64,000 nucleotides of DNA from Streptomyces candidus. Lineage in GTDB: Bacteria > Actinomycetota > Actinomycetes > Streptomycetales > Streptomycetaceae. The number at the start of each line of letters is the position of its first letter. Within the stretch, counting starts at the first letter, position 1. Shown piece after piece: positions 42,632 through 50,270 of the stretch. A program made the translations under genes and the position numbers. The DNA lies in the NCBI RefSeq assembly GCF_014207445.1, contig NZ_JACHEM010000007.1, positions 62,001 to 126,000 on the forward strand, read 5' to 3'. The notes under the pieces are model-generated. The model ran no database searches and was not told where the DNA came from. It was given only the letters and a program-made list of their open reading frames with translations.

Positions 42632-43828
42632 GTGACCGGTGCGGATTCCCCGCAGAGGCCGTTGCGCGACAAGCTGCGCGGGCTGCGGACGGCGGCGTTC
42701 GGAGCCGACCCCGCAGGGGAGCGCATGGAACGCATCCGCCGTTCCCCGAACTTCGCCGACGGCGTTTTCCAGAACCCCGAGGGCACCCGCTCGGCCCGGC
42801 CCTCGTCCGGCTCGATGGCCGGCCTCATGAAGACGTACTTCCGCAAGGAGGAGCGCGTGCTGCGCGCCCCGGCGGGGACCGTTCCCGTGTACCCGACCAC
42901 CCTCGCCGACACCGCGGAGCCGCCCGCGTCCGGTCTGCGCCTCACCTGGATGGGCCATTCCACCGTCCTCGCCGAGATCGACGGCAGCCGGGTGCTCTTC
43001 GACCCGGTCTGGGGCGAGCGCTGCTCCCCGTTCGGCTTCGCGGGACCCAAACGGCTGCACCCCGTGCCCGTCCCGCTCGCCTCCCTCGGTGACGTCGACG
43101 TCGTCGTCATCTCGCACGACCACTACGACCACCTCGACATGCCGACCGTCCGCGCGCTGGCCGCCACCCGTGCGCTCTTCGCGGTCCCGCTGGGCGTCGG
43201 CGCGCACCTGGAGCACTGGGGCGTGCCGCAGGACCGCATCCGCGAACTCGACTGGAACGAGTCCACCGAGGTCGCCGGGCTCACCCTCACCGCCACCCCC
43301 GCGCGCCACTTCTGCGGCCGGGGACTGCGCAACCAGCAGCACACCCTCTGGGCGTCCTGGGCGGTCGCGGGACCCGAGCACCGGATCTTCCACAGCGGGG
43401 ACACCGGCTACTTCGAAGGCTTCCGCGACATCGGCGCCGTACACGGCCCGTTCGACGCGACGATGATCCAGATCGGCGCGTACAGCCCGCACTGGCCGGA
43501 CATCCACATGACCCCCGAGGAGGGCATGCGCGCCCACCTCGACCTGCAGGGCGGCAGCCCGCACGGCGTGCTGCTGCCGATCCACTGGGGCACCTTCAAT
43601 CTGGCCCCGCACGCGTGGGCGGAACCGGCCGAGTGGACGCGGGACGTGGCGGGGCAGGCGGGGCAGGACGCGGCGTTCCCGTGCCCGGGGGAGCCCTTCG
43701 AGCCGACCGCCGCCCTTCCGGACATTCCGTGGTGGCGGAGTGTGTCGAGGCCGATCGCGGTGCCGTGGCGGCCGGCCGCGGAGCCGGGCGGGCTGCGCGG
43801 CGCGGAGGTTGCACCCGCTCTCCAGTGA
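42632..43828 (+). CDS. MBL-fold metallohydrolase, NAPE-PLD/UlaG-like
   Basis: Enzyme of 398 residues. The zinc-binding motif SHDHYDHLD (HxHxDH) lies near residues 165-173, and WMGHSTVLAEIDG and FHSGDTGYFEGF complete the metal site. The pattern fits bacterial N-acyl-phosphatidylethanolamine phospholipase D-like hydrolases. GTG 42632 follows TTGGAGGTG. A CATAAT at 42597-42602, preceded by TG, could be a -10 element. It has no signal peptide. It probably marks the last chromosomal-core gene before the biosynthetic cluster, although it shares direction with the first cluster gene. Confidence 0.88.
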   Translation: MTGADSPQRPLRDKLRGLRTAAFGADPAGERMERIRRSPNFADGVFQNPEGTRSARPSSGSMAGLMKTYFRKEERVLRAPAGTVPVYPTTLADTAEPPASGLRLTWMGHSTVLAEIDGSRVLFDPVWGERCSPFGFAGPKRLHPVPVPLASLGDVDVVVISHDHYDHLDMPTVRALAATRALFAVPLGVGAHLEHWGVPQDRIRELDWNESTEVAGLTLTATPARHFCGRGLRNQQHTLWASWAVAGPEHRIFHSGDTGYFEGFRDIGAVHGPFDATMIQIGAYSPHWPDIHMTPEEGMRAHLDLQGGSPHGVLLPIHWGTFNLAPHAWAEPAEWTRDVAGQAGQDAAFPCPGEPFEPTAALPDIPWWRSVSRPIAVPWRPAAEPGGLRGAEVAPALQ

Positions 43829-43905
43829 GGCTGGAGCGGGCGGCGGCAGCGTGGGGCCGGGTTCTGCCGTCGCCGGGACGGCAGCTTCACGGAGGGAGGC
43901 TCCCC

Positions 43906-44400
43906 ATGTCCCAGGCAGTCGAGGCCGGGCGGGTGGACGAGGCCGGGTCGGCGGTGGACCGGTCGGCGTGCCCGCAGGTCGGCGGGGACCTGTTCGCGGA
44001 GGTCCAGACGTTCTACGCGTGGCAGATGCGACGGGTGGACGCGCTGGACATCGAAGGGTTCGCCGACACCTTCACCGAGGACGGCGAGGTCGTGCACGCG
44101 GGCGGGCAGCGGCAGTGCGGCCGGGCGGAGATGATCGCAGGGATGCGGGCGAACCTGCCGCGCTACCGGGACATCGCGGTACGGCACTGGTTCGGGCACC
44201 TGCTGATCGACGCCGATCCGGCGGACCCGGACACGCTGCGGGTCTCCTACTACACGCTCGTCACCCAGACCGACAGGGAGGGCAAGGTCGACTTCCAGCC
44301 GACCTTCACGGTCGAGGACGTGCTGGTGCGCCGGGATGGGCGGCTGCTCACCGCGTCGCGGGTCATCCACCGGGACTCGCCGGTGGCGTTCGCCGGCTGA
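43906..44400 (+). CDS. NTF2/SnoaL-like protein, cluster copy 1
   Basis: Protein of 164 residues with the cone-shaped NTF2-like fold used by SnoaL-type cyclases, hydroxylase partners and dehydratases in polyketide pathways. The FYAWQMRRVDALDIEGFADTF entry helix (first part only) and the FTVEDVLVRRDGRLLTASRV end are shared with the second copy at 58335. A polar pocket residue, Asp in FTEDGEV, is present. The ATG at 43906 follows GGAGGGAGG. A very strong bidirectional terminator follows. It likely belongs to the biosynthetic cluster as its left-most gene; the reaction is not defined. Confidence 0.82.
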   Translation: MSQAVEAGRVDEAGSAVDRSACPQVGGDLFAEVQTFYAWQMRRVDALDIEGFADTFTEDGEVVHAGGQRQCGRAEMIAGMRANLPRYRDIAVRHWFGHLLIDADPADPDTLRVSYYTLVTQTDREGKVDFQPTFTVEDVLVRRDGRLLTASRVIHRDSPVAFAG

Positions 44401-44411
44401 CGCGGGGCGCG

Positions 44412-44463
44412 AGACGCACGGGAAGGGGGCCCTCCGGACGGAGGGCCCCCTTCCCGTGCGTCT
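44412..44463. terminator. Strong bidirectional terminator
   Basis: A perfect 23-bp stem (44412-44434 with 44441-44463) encloses a 6-base loop CGGACG. It lies between the stop of the NTF2-like gene on the plus strand and the stop of the small peptide gene on the minus strand, so it can end both transcripts. Confidence 0.92.
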
Positions 44464-44469
44464 GTTGCG

Positions 44470-44610
44470 TCAGTCGATGCCCCGGCAGATGTGCGGTTCG
44501 TTGTCGTCGTCCGGATCTCCGGCGAGCAGCAGGAGCGGTGGCAGTGGTACGAGTGCGCCGATCTCGCGCCAGCCGGGCTCGGACGGCTCGCATTCCAGGA
44601 TCGCTGCCAT
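44470..44610 (-). CDS. Small 46-residue acidic peptide downstream of the ActIV-like gene
   Basis: The frame begins MAAILECEPSEPGWREIGAL, has a hydrophobic centre PLPPLLLLAG, and ends in an acidic stretch DPDDDNEPHICRGID. AAGGGA precedes the ATG by seven bases, the third codon positions are GC-rich, and the stop lies six bases from the terminator stem. It begins 33 bp after the ActIV-like stop, so it is the last gene of the KR-flavin reductase-cyclase operon. I do not recognise the family. It could be a small accessory or regulatory protein; a ribosomal peptide precursor seems less likely because no maturase is adjacent. Confidence 0.62.
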   Translation of the reverse strand: MAAILECEPSEPGWREIGALVPLPPLLLLAGDPDDDNEPHICRGID

Positions 44611-44643
44611 GGCGGTTTCCCTTCCCAGCGGTTCGGTGAACGG

Positions 44644-45582
44644 TCAGGCGTGGCACGGGGGCGGTCCGCCGTGGAAGGCGACCAGTTCCCCGAACGCCGT
44701 CGCTACGTCGATCCGGGCCGCCGGGGGCAGACCCGCCGCCTCCGCGTACGCCCGGTGCAGATTGCCCACCAGCCGTTCCGCGTCCACCAGCGGGGCGAAT
44801 TCGCCGAGCTCGGCTCGGTGGGCGGCCTCCAGCGGGCTCAGACCGTCGCGTACTGCGTCCTCGGCCAGCCGCTGCACGAAGCGGAGGTAGGACTCGGTGA
44901 AGTCGAACAGCTCCGGCCCGCCGACCGGCCCGTGACCGGGCACGATTGTCCGTGCTCCCAGCGCACGCATCCGGTCGAGGGCGAGCAGCGAACCGCTGAT
45001 CGAGCCGAACAGTACGAAGGGTGTGACCCGGGACCACACCACGTCGCCGGTGAAGAGCACGGACCGCTCGGGGACCCAGGCCACCACGTCGTGTGCAGTG
45101 TGCGCGGGACCGACGTCCATCAGCTCGACCCGCAGACCTCCCGGGTCGCCCGCGGAGCCCGTGTGGAGAGTCAGCGAGTCGCCGAAGGCCACGTCGGGCA
45201 GCACCAGTGGCGTCTCGCCCCACTGCACATCCGGCCACAACTGCCGCAGTCCCAGGCCTGCTTCGGCCGACTCCGCACGGGTGCCCCGATGAGCGACGAT
45301 CGCGGCGCGGGGGGTGAACTGTCCGTTGCCGAAGGTGTGATCGCCGTGAAAGTGGGTGTTGACCACGTAGTCGGGCCCGGCCGGGGCGACCCGTTCCACC
45401 TCCGCGCGCAGATGCCGGGCGCGGGCCTCGGTGGCGGCGGTGTCGACAAGGACGGTGCGGCCGGTGCCGACGACCAGCCCGGCATTGTTGAGGCACCAGC
45501 CCCCGTCCGGCTGGACGAACGCGTAGACGTCGTCAGCGACTTGCTCCAGGGCGGGGGCGGCGGCGAGCGCGGTGGTGGTCAT
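44644..45582 (-). CDS. ActIV-like MBL-fold polyketide cyclase/thioesterase
   Basis: Protein of 312 residues with the zinc site NTHFHGDHTFGN (about 73-84). From memory it aligns along its length with the actinorhodin second-ring cyclase ActIV. Shared parts include the GGWCLNNAGLVVG start, WPDVQWGE, the DVGPAHTAHDVVAWVPE segment, PFVLFGS and the ending FGELVAFHGG. ActIV-type enzymes close the second ring of an aromatic octaketide and release it from the acyl carrier protein. The ATG overlaps the flavin reductase stop (ATGA). It therefore belongs to a coupled operon with ketoreductase and flavin reductase. Confidence 0.88.
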   Translation of the reverse strand: MTTTALAAAPALEQVADDVYAFVQPDGGWCLNNAGLVVGTGRTVLVDTAATEARARHLRAEVERVAPAGPDYVVNTHFHGDHTFGNGQFTPRAAIVAHRGTRAESAEAGLGLRQLWPDVQWGETPLVLPDVAFGDSLTLHTGSAGDPGGLRVELMDVGPAHTAHDVVAWVPERSVLFTGDVVWSRVTPFVLFGSISGSLLALDRMRALGARTIVPGHGPVGGPELFDFTESYLRFVQRLAEDAVRDGLSPLEAAHRAELGEFAPLVDAERLVGNLHRAYAEAAGLPPAARIDVATAFGELVAFHGGPPPCHA

Positions 45583-46196
45583 GCGGCGGCCCTCCGTCGC
45601 GCGGCAGCGGGAAACGTGGCGAACCGGCCCTGGTGGAAGACAAGAGGATCGGGTTCGATGTCACCGGTGCAGACCGCGACCGCGCGTCCCACGAGCAGGG
45701 TGTGGTCGCCCGCCTCGTGGAGGTCGGCCAGCTCGCATTCGACGTACATCTCGGACGAGGGGATCACCGCGTTGCCGGTGACTCCCTCGACCGCGCCCAT
45801 GCGCAGCATCGCCTCGTGCCCGTGGCAGCGGTCGGCGCGGCTGAACTCCACCGCCAGGGGCCGGTGCTGACTGCCCAGTACGTTGACCGCGAAGCTGCCG
45901 GCCGCGGCGACCCGGGGACGGATCCGGCCCGCGGCCTTCACCGACACCAGGAGCAGCAGCGGGTCCAGCGAGACCGAGATCAGGCTGTTGAGGGTGATCA
46001 CCACAGTTGTTTCGCCGCTGCCCTGGGTGAGCAGGGAGACGCCCGTGGGGAAACGGCCCATCGCGCTGCGGAAGGCGTGCGCGTCACAGGCCGCCGCGGA
46101 CATCGTGGGGGTCGTCGTCTGTCGGACCATGTGCCGGGCTCCGTCTCCGCCCGCCGCTGCGGGCCGTGCCGCGGCCGCTACCTGTTGCGGCCGCAT
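45579..46196 (-). CDS. Flavin reductase (ActVB-like partner of a two-component monooxygenase)
   Basis: Flavin:NAD(P)H oxidoreductase of 205 residues with the split-barrel fold. Signatures are FRSAMGRFPTGVSLLT near residue 42, SLDPLLLLVSVK and the GSFAVNVLGSQH segment. It should deliver reduced FMN to the acyl-CoA-dehydrogenase-like monooxygenase at 47827. ATG 46196 overlaps the ketoreductase stop as TGATG, which favours this start; ATG 46130, with GGAG eight bases upstream, would give a 183-residue protein and is also reasonable. Confidence 0.88.
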   Translation of the reverse strand: MRPQQVAAAARPAAAGGDGARHMVRQTTTPTMSAAACDAHAFRSAMGRFPTGVSLLTQGSGETTVVITLNSLISVSLDPLLLLVSVKAAGRIRPRVAAAGSFAVNVLGSQHRPLAVEFSRADRCHGHEAMLRMGAVEGVTGNAVIPSSEMYVECELADLHEAGDHTLLVGRAVAVCTGDIEPDPLVFHQGRFATFPAAARRRAAA

Positions 46197-46999
46197 CAGT
46201 AGTTGCCGAGCCCGCCACAGACGTTGAGCGCCTGGGCGGTGATGGACGAGGCCGGGTCGGAGACGAGGTAGCCGACCAGGCCGGCGACCTCCTCCGGCGT
46301 CGAGTACCGGCCCAGCGGGATCTTGGAGTTGAACTTCTGCTGGATGTCCTGCTCGCTCACCCCGTAGTGGGCGGCGTACCCCTGGCGCACCCGCTGAGCC
46401 ATCGGGGTCTCCACGTAGCCGGGGCACACCGCGTTGACCGTGATGCCGCTCTGCGCGAGCTCCTTGCCGACAGCCTTGGTGAAGCCGATGACACCGTGCT
46501 TGGACGCCGAGTACGGGGCGGCGAGTTCCACGCCCTGCTTGCCGCCGGTGGAGGCGATGTTGACGATCCGGCCCCAGTCGCCGTCCCGCATCAGGCCGGT
46601 GGTGAGGACCTCGCGGGTCACGCGGAACGTACCGTTCAGATTGGTCTCGATCACGTCGTCCCACAGCGCGTCCTCAATCTCGGCGGTCACCCCGCCGCCG
46701 CCGCGGCCCGCGTTGTTCACGAGGATGTCGATACGGCCGTACGCGGCGACCGCCGCCGCCACCGCCGTCCGGATCTGCTCGGGCGAGGTCACGTCGCAGA
46801 CCGCGCCGTCGACTTCGAGACCCTCCTCGCGCAGCCGTTTCACCTCGGTCCGCACGCATTCCGCGCTGCGCGCCACCCCGAACACCGCGACGCCGCTCCG
46901 GGCGAGGAGTTCGGTGACGGCAAGGCCTATTCCGCTGGTCGCGCCGGTGACGAAGGCGACCCGGCGGGCCTGCCGGGCCGCCGTTCCCGTATCGGTCAT
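46196..46999 (-). CDS. Type II polyketide ketoreductase (ActIII-like)
   Basis: Short-chain dehydrogenase of 267 residues. It carries the NADPH-binding VTGATSGIGLAV, the catalytic Ser-Tyr-Lys in NIASTGGKQGV and PYSASKHG, and the C-terminal QALNVCGGLGNY that is diagnostic for ActIII-type C-9 ketoreductases. It reduces the polyketide chain at a fixed carbonyl, controlling first-ring closure. The PGGG stretch that governs stereochemistry in ActIII reads NNAGRGGGG, so the proline is glycine. It leads a three- to four-gene minus-strand operon and is divergent from the SRPBCC gene. Confidence 0.93.
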   Translation of the reverse strand: MTDTGTAARQARRVAFVTGATSGIGLAVTELLARSGVAVFGVARSAECVRTEVKRLREEGLEVDGAVCDVTSPEQIRTAVAAAVAAYGRIDILVNNAGRGGGGVTAEIEDALWDDVIETNLNGTFRVTREVLTTGLMRDGDWGRIVNIASTGGKQGVELAAPYSASKHGVIGFTKAVGKELAQSGITVNAVCPGYVETPMAQRVRQGYAAHYGVSEQDIQQKFNSKIPLGRYSTPEEVAGLVGYLVSDPASSITAQALNVCGGLGNY

Positions 47000-47062
47000 G
47001 GTGCTCTCCTCTGCATGACGACGTGGCGAGTAGCCAGGACCGTGGCGGCGTCCCCTAGCGGG

Positions 47063-47119
47063 CCGCTGGACCGCGGGAGGAGCCCGTGCTCCAGCCCCCC
47101 GCGACGCGCGGTCCAGCGG
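47063..47119. promoter_or_regulatory. Nested inverted repeats in the divergent cluster promoter
   Basis: Outer arms CCGCTGGACCGCG (47063-47075) and CGCGGTCCAGCGG (47107-47119) are perfect complements 13 bp long. A smaller dyad GGAGC-N4-GCTCC (47079-47092) lies between them. They sit between the divergent ketoreductase and SRPBCC genes and are likely binding sites for a regulator encoded outside the window. Confidence 0.58.
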
Positions 47120-47197
47120 GGCGGCCGAACGTCGTGGCCGTCACGGCCGAAGCGCGCCGCCCCTGGTGCGCGGCGAACGGCGAACCGAGGAGGGCCC

Positions 47198-47686
47198 GTG
47201 TCCGAGCAGATGACGCAGACGATTCCGGACGTACGGAAGTGGGTGACCGTCCCCGCCACACCGCAGCAGGCGTTCGCGGTCTTCACCGAGCAGCCCGAGC
47301 AGTGGTGGCCGGCCAGTCACGTCCTGCTGGACAAGGAGCGGGTGGGGCTGGCCTTCGAACCGGGCGTGGGCGGACGCTACTACGAGTGGGACGCGGACGG
47401 CAGGCAGATCGACTGGGGCCGGATCCTCGACTGGCTGCCGGGCCGTCGCATCGTCATGACCTGGCGCATCAACGCCAGTTGGCAGTCCATCCCGACCGAC
47501 GACGGTGCGAGCCTGATCGAGGTCGACTTCGAGCCGGACGGTGACGGCGGTACGAGGGTCACGCTCGCACACGTACAGCTGCACCGGCACGGCGAGGGCG
47601 CCGACCGCATCTTCCGGGCGCTCGACGGGCCGTCGCCGGGCGAGACGCTCGAACTCTTCGAGCGCGCCGTCCGATCGGCGCAGTAG
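47198..47686 (+). CDS. SRPBCC-domain protein (AHSA1/polyketide-cyclase-like)
   Basis: Protein of 162 residues with a START-like hydrophobic pocket fold. WVTVPATPQQAFAVFT and the Trp-rich FTEQPEQWWPASH open the domain, and GGRYYEWDADGRQIDWG and RIVMTWRIN follow as in AHSA1-type members. It may act as a cyclase, aromatase or ligand-binding helper for the polyketide. It is shorter than the di-domain aromatases (about 310 residues) of ActVII type. GTG 47198 has GAGGAGG upstream. It is the first gene of the plus-strand block that continues with the monooxygenase. Confidence 0.8.
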   Translation: MSEQMTQTIPDVRKWVTVPATPQQAFAVFTEQPEQWWPASHVLLDKERVGLAFEPGVGGRYYEWDADGRQIDWGRILDWLPGRRIVMTWRINASWQSIPTDDGASLIEVDFEPDGDGGTRVTLAHVQLHRHGEGADRIFRALDGPSPGETLELFERAVRSAQ

Positions 47687-47741
47687 TCCGGCGACGCAGC
47701 AGTCCGGCGCGCAGTGGTCCGGTCGGCGTGCGGTCCGATCG
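47680..47741 (+). repeat. Degenerate 15-16-bp tandem repeats
   Basis: Four imperfect units lie head to tail: GCAGTAGTCCGGCGAC, GCAGCAGTCCGGCGC, GCAGTGGTCCGGTCG and GCGTGCGGTCCGATCG. They begin within the last codons of the SRPBCC gene and fill much of the gap to the monooxygenase. Confidence 0.6.
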
Positions 47742-47826
47742 GTGCTGTAGCGGGGATCGAGGCCGCACCCCCAGGCTCGCCGCCCACCGGGCGGACGGCC
47801 GCCACTTCGGAAGAGGAGATACGAGG

Positions 47827-48978
47827 ATGCCTGTCGGCACACCGCAGGAAACCGGTCTGGCCCAGTGCGTGGAGAAGGTGCGCATGCTCGCCGCCCGGCA
47901 CGCGCAGGACGCGGACCGCGACCGCGCACCGCATCCCGAAGTCGTCGACGCACTGCGTGAGGCGGGCTTCGCACGTCACTTCGTGGCAGCCGAACTCGGC
48001 GGAGCACAGGGTTCGTTCACCGATCTGGGCCGCGCCGTCGTCGCCGTGGGGGAGGAGTGCGGATCCACCGCCTGGTGCGCTTCGCTCACCGCCAACTCGG
48101 CCCGGCTGGCCGCCCACCTGCCCCGGGAGGGGCAGCGGACGGTGTGGGCGGACGGCCCGGACACGATGGTCTCCGCCGGGCTGATCCCGTCCGGCCGGGC
48201 CACGCCCGCCGACGGCGGCTGGCAGCTCGCCGGGCGCTGGGACTACGTGAGCGGAGTGGACTTCGCCGACTGGGTCCTGCTGTGCGCGGCGGTGCCGGAT
48301 CCCGACCGGCCGCCGCACCTGCGCTTCTTCGCGCTGCCCCGCGCATCCTGCCGGACGCTGCCCACCTGGGACGCCGTGGGCATGGCCGCGACCGGCAGTC
48401 ACACGGTGGTCGTCGAGGACTCATTCGTACCCGGGCATCTGAGTTTCGACCGGGCGGAGGTGCTGACCGGACGCAACGCCGCCTCCTCGGCCGACGCGCA
48501 CAACGTGCCCTTCCCGGCCGTCGCCGGACTCACCTTCGTCACGCCCGCCGTCGGGGCGGCCCTCGGAGCGCTGCGCGCGGCCGGCACCCTGCTGACCGGC
48601 AAGCGGCGCACCCCGGGCAAAGAGGTCGCCCTCGCCCGCGCCGCCGGACTCATCGAATCCGCACGGCAGTTGACGGAACAGAATGCCGCCGCGGTCGACG
48701 CCCGCGACTTCGCCGCGCCGTCCCTCGCCCGTTCCGAACGGAACTCCGCATCGGCCGCCGAGCTCGCCGCGGACGCGGTCTGGACGCTGGTCCGTCTCTC
48801 CGGCACCGGCGGGCTGTCCCTCTCCCACCCCCTCCAGCGCTACTGGCGGGACGTGGTGACGGCGACCAGCCACACGGCACTGCGGTACGAGACCTCGGCG
48901 GGCCGCAGTTACGCGGCGGCGCTCCTCGGCCCGGCCGACGCGGGCCCCGCCGAAGGGCCCCGACGCACCGCGAACTGA
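47827..48978 (+). CDS. Flavin-dependent monooxygenase of the acyl-CoA dehydrogenase fold (ActVA-ORF5-like)
   Basis: Protein of 383 residues of group D flavoprotein monooxygenases. The N-terminal helical domain (about 1-110), the beta domain with LAGRWDYVSGVDFADWVLL (about 137-155) and VEDSFVPG (about 198), and the C-terminal helical bundle are all visible. Such enzymes use reduced flavin from a separate reductase to hydroxylate aromatic polyketides, as ActVA-ORF5 does with ActVB. The flavin reductase gene lies 1.6 kb away on the other strand. AAGAGGAGA precedes ATG 47827. Confidence 0.88.
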   Translation: MPVGTPQETGLAQCVEKVRMLAARHAQDADRDRAPHPEVVDALREAGFARHFVAAELGGAQGSFTDLGRAVVAVGEECGSTAWCASLTANSARLAAHLPREGQRTVWADGPDTMVSAGLIPSGRATPADGGWQLAGRWDYVSGVDFADWVLLCAAVPDPDRPPHLRFFALPRASCRTLPTWDAVGMAATGSHTVVVEDSFVPGHLSFDRAEVLTGRNAASSADAHNVPFPAVAGLTFVTPAVGAALGALRAAGTLLTGKRRTPGKEVALARAAGLIESARQLTEQNAAAVDARDFAAPSLARSERNSASAAELAADAVWTLVRLSGTGGLSLSHPLQRYWRDVVTATSHTALRYETSAGRSYAAALLGPADAGPAEGPRRTAN

Positions 48979-49020
48979 CCCCCCCACCCGCAATTGGACA
49001 GAACCCACCAGGAGTGCATC

Positions 49021-50244
49021 GTGCCAGGAGCCCCAGTCCCCGCGCCGCCCGCCGAACCCGCAGCGACCCCGCCCGGTCCCACGGACCGCCGGTCCACGCT
49101 GCCCTCGCTCACCGGGCTGCGCTTCGTCGCCGCCTTCATCGTGCTGATCTCGCACACCGGCTATCTGTTCTACATGGGCGCCGCGCCCGAGGACAACCAC
49201 TCGGACTACCTGTTCGTGGCGGGCTCGGTGGGTCTGACGTTCTTCTTCGTCCTCAGCGGGTTCATCCTCACCTGGGTCGCCAGGGACAGCGACACCCGCC
49301 GCCGGTTCTGGCGCAGGCGCCTGGTGAAGATCTTCCCCAACCACCTCGTCACGCTGGCCGCCACCGTCGTCCTGATGATCACCGGCGGCGTCGCAGTCAC
49401 CGTCTCCAACACCCTCCCCTCGGTGTTCCTCCTGCAGAGCTGGATACCTTCCCAGGAGGTCATCCAGGGGCACGGCACCAACTCGCCCAGCTGGTCGCTC
49501 ACGTGTGAGCTGCTGTTCTACCTGTCCTTCCCCTTCGTGCTGCCGCTGGTGCGCAGGATCCGCGACAACCGGCTGTGGCTGTGGACCGGTGGCGTGACGC
49601 TCGCCGTTCTGACGCTGCCGTTCGTCGCGCAGGTGCTGCCCGACCAGCCCGTCATGTGGTGGGGCGGCGGGATGTCCTGGTGGGAGTACTGGTTCGTCTA
49701 CCACTTCCCGCTGTCGCGGATGCTGGAGTTCGTGCTGGGCATCCTCGTCGCGCAGATCGTCCTCAAGGGCCGCTGGATCGGCATGCGCACCGGCTGGGCG
49801 GCACTGCTGGCCGTGGCCGGTTACGCCGTGACGACCCAACTGCCGGACGTATTCGCCTGGATGTCGCTGACCGCGCTGCCGCTCGCCCTGCTGATCGCCG
49901 CCGCGGCCACCGCCGACGTACGGGGCAGCCGCACCGGTTTCGGCGGACGCACCATGGTGTGGCTCGGCGAGATCTCCTTCGCGCTGTACATGGTGCACTA
50001 CCTCGTCCTGTACTACGGACCCGTGCGCGCGGTCAGCCCCGACCACGGAATGCAGACCTGGACCTTCCTCGAAGCGCTGCGGGACATAGGACTGACGATG
50101 GCGATCAGTCTCGTCCTGGCCTGGCTGCTGCACCGGTACGTGGAAGAACCGGCGATGCGCCGCTGGGCCCGGCCCGCGTCCGTACCCCCGAAGCCGACGG
50201 CGGAGCAGCAGCGGCCGGCCGACCGGGTGACGGTGACCAAGTGA
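49021..50244 (+). CDS. Acyltransferase family 3 membrane protein
   Basis: Integral membrane O-acyltransferase of 407 residues with about ten hydrophobic segments. LPSLTGLRFVAAFIVLISHTG carries the conserved Arg and His near residues 35-47 (first 20 residues quoted less one), and SPSWSLTCELLFY-like and LGEISFALYMVHY segments are present. Family members acetylate or acylate sugars, including deoxysugars of antibiotics. In this cluster it probably modifies the glycoside. GTG 49021 has GGAG at 49011-49014. The first 30 residues are Pro/Ala-rich and cytosolic. Confidence 0.88.
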   Translation: MPGAPVPAPPAEPAATPPGPTDRRSTLPSLTGLRFVAAFIVLISHTGYLFYMGAAPEDNHSDYLFVAGSVGLTFFFVLSGFILTWVARDSDTRRRFWRRRLVKIFPNHLVTLAATVVLMITGGVAVTVSNTLPSVFLLQSWIPSQEVIQGHGTNSPSWSLTCELLFYLSFPFVLPLVRRIRDNRLWLWTGGVTLAVLTLPFVAQVLPDQPVMWWGGGMSWWEYWFVYHFPLSRMLEFVLGILVAQIVLKGRWIGMRTGWAALLAVAGYAVTTQLPDVFAWMSLTALPLALLIAAAATADVRGSRTGFGGRTMVWLGEISFALYMVHYLVLYYGPVRAVSPDHGMQTWTFLEALRDIGLTMAISLVLAWLLHRYVEEPAMRRWARPASVPPKPTAEQQRPADRVTVTK

Positions 50245-50270
50245 CCCCGCGCACCCCCGAGGAGAGGCAC

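Noticed and set aside
44470..44610. Ribosomally made peptide natural product precursor
   Set aside because: No leader-peptide motif, maturase, cyclase or protease of a known class is adjacent. The gene is kept only as a small protein of unknown role.
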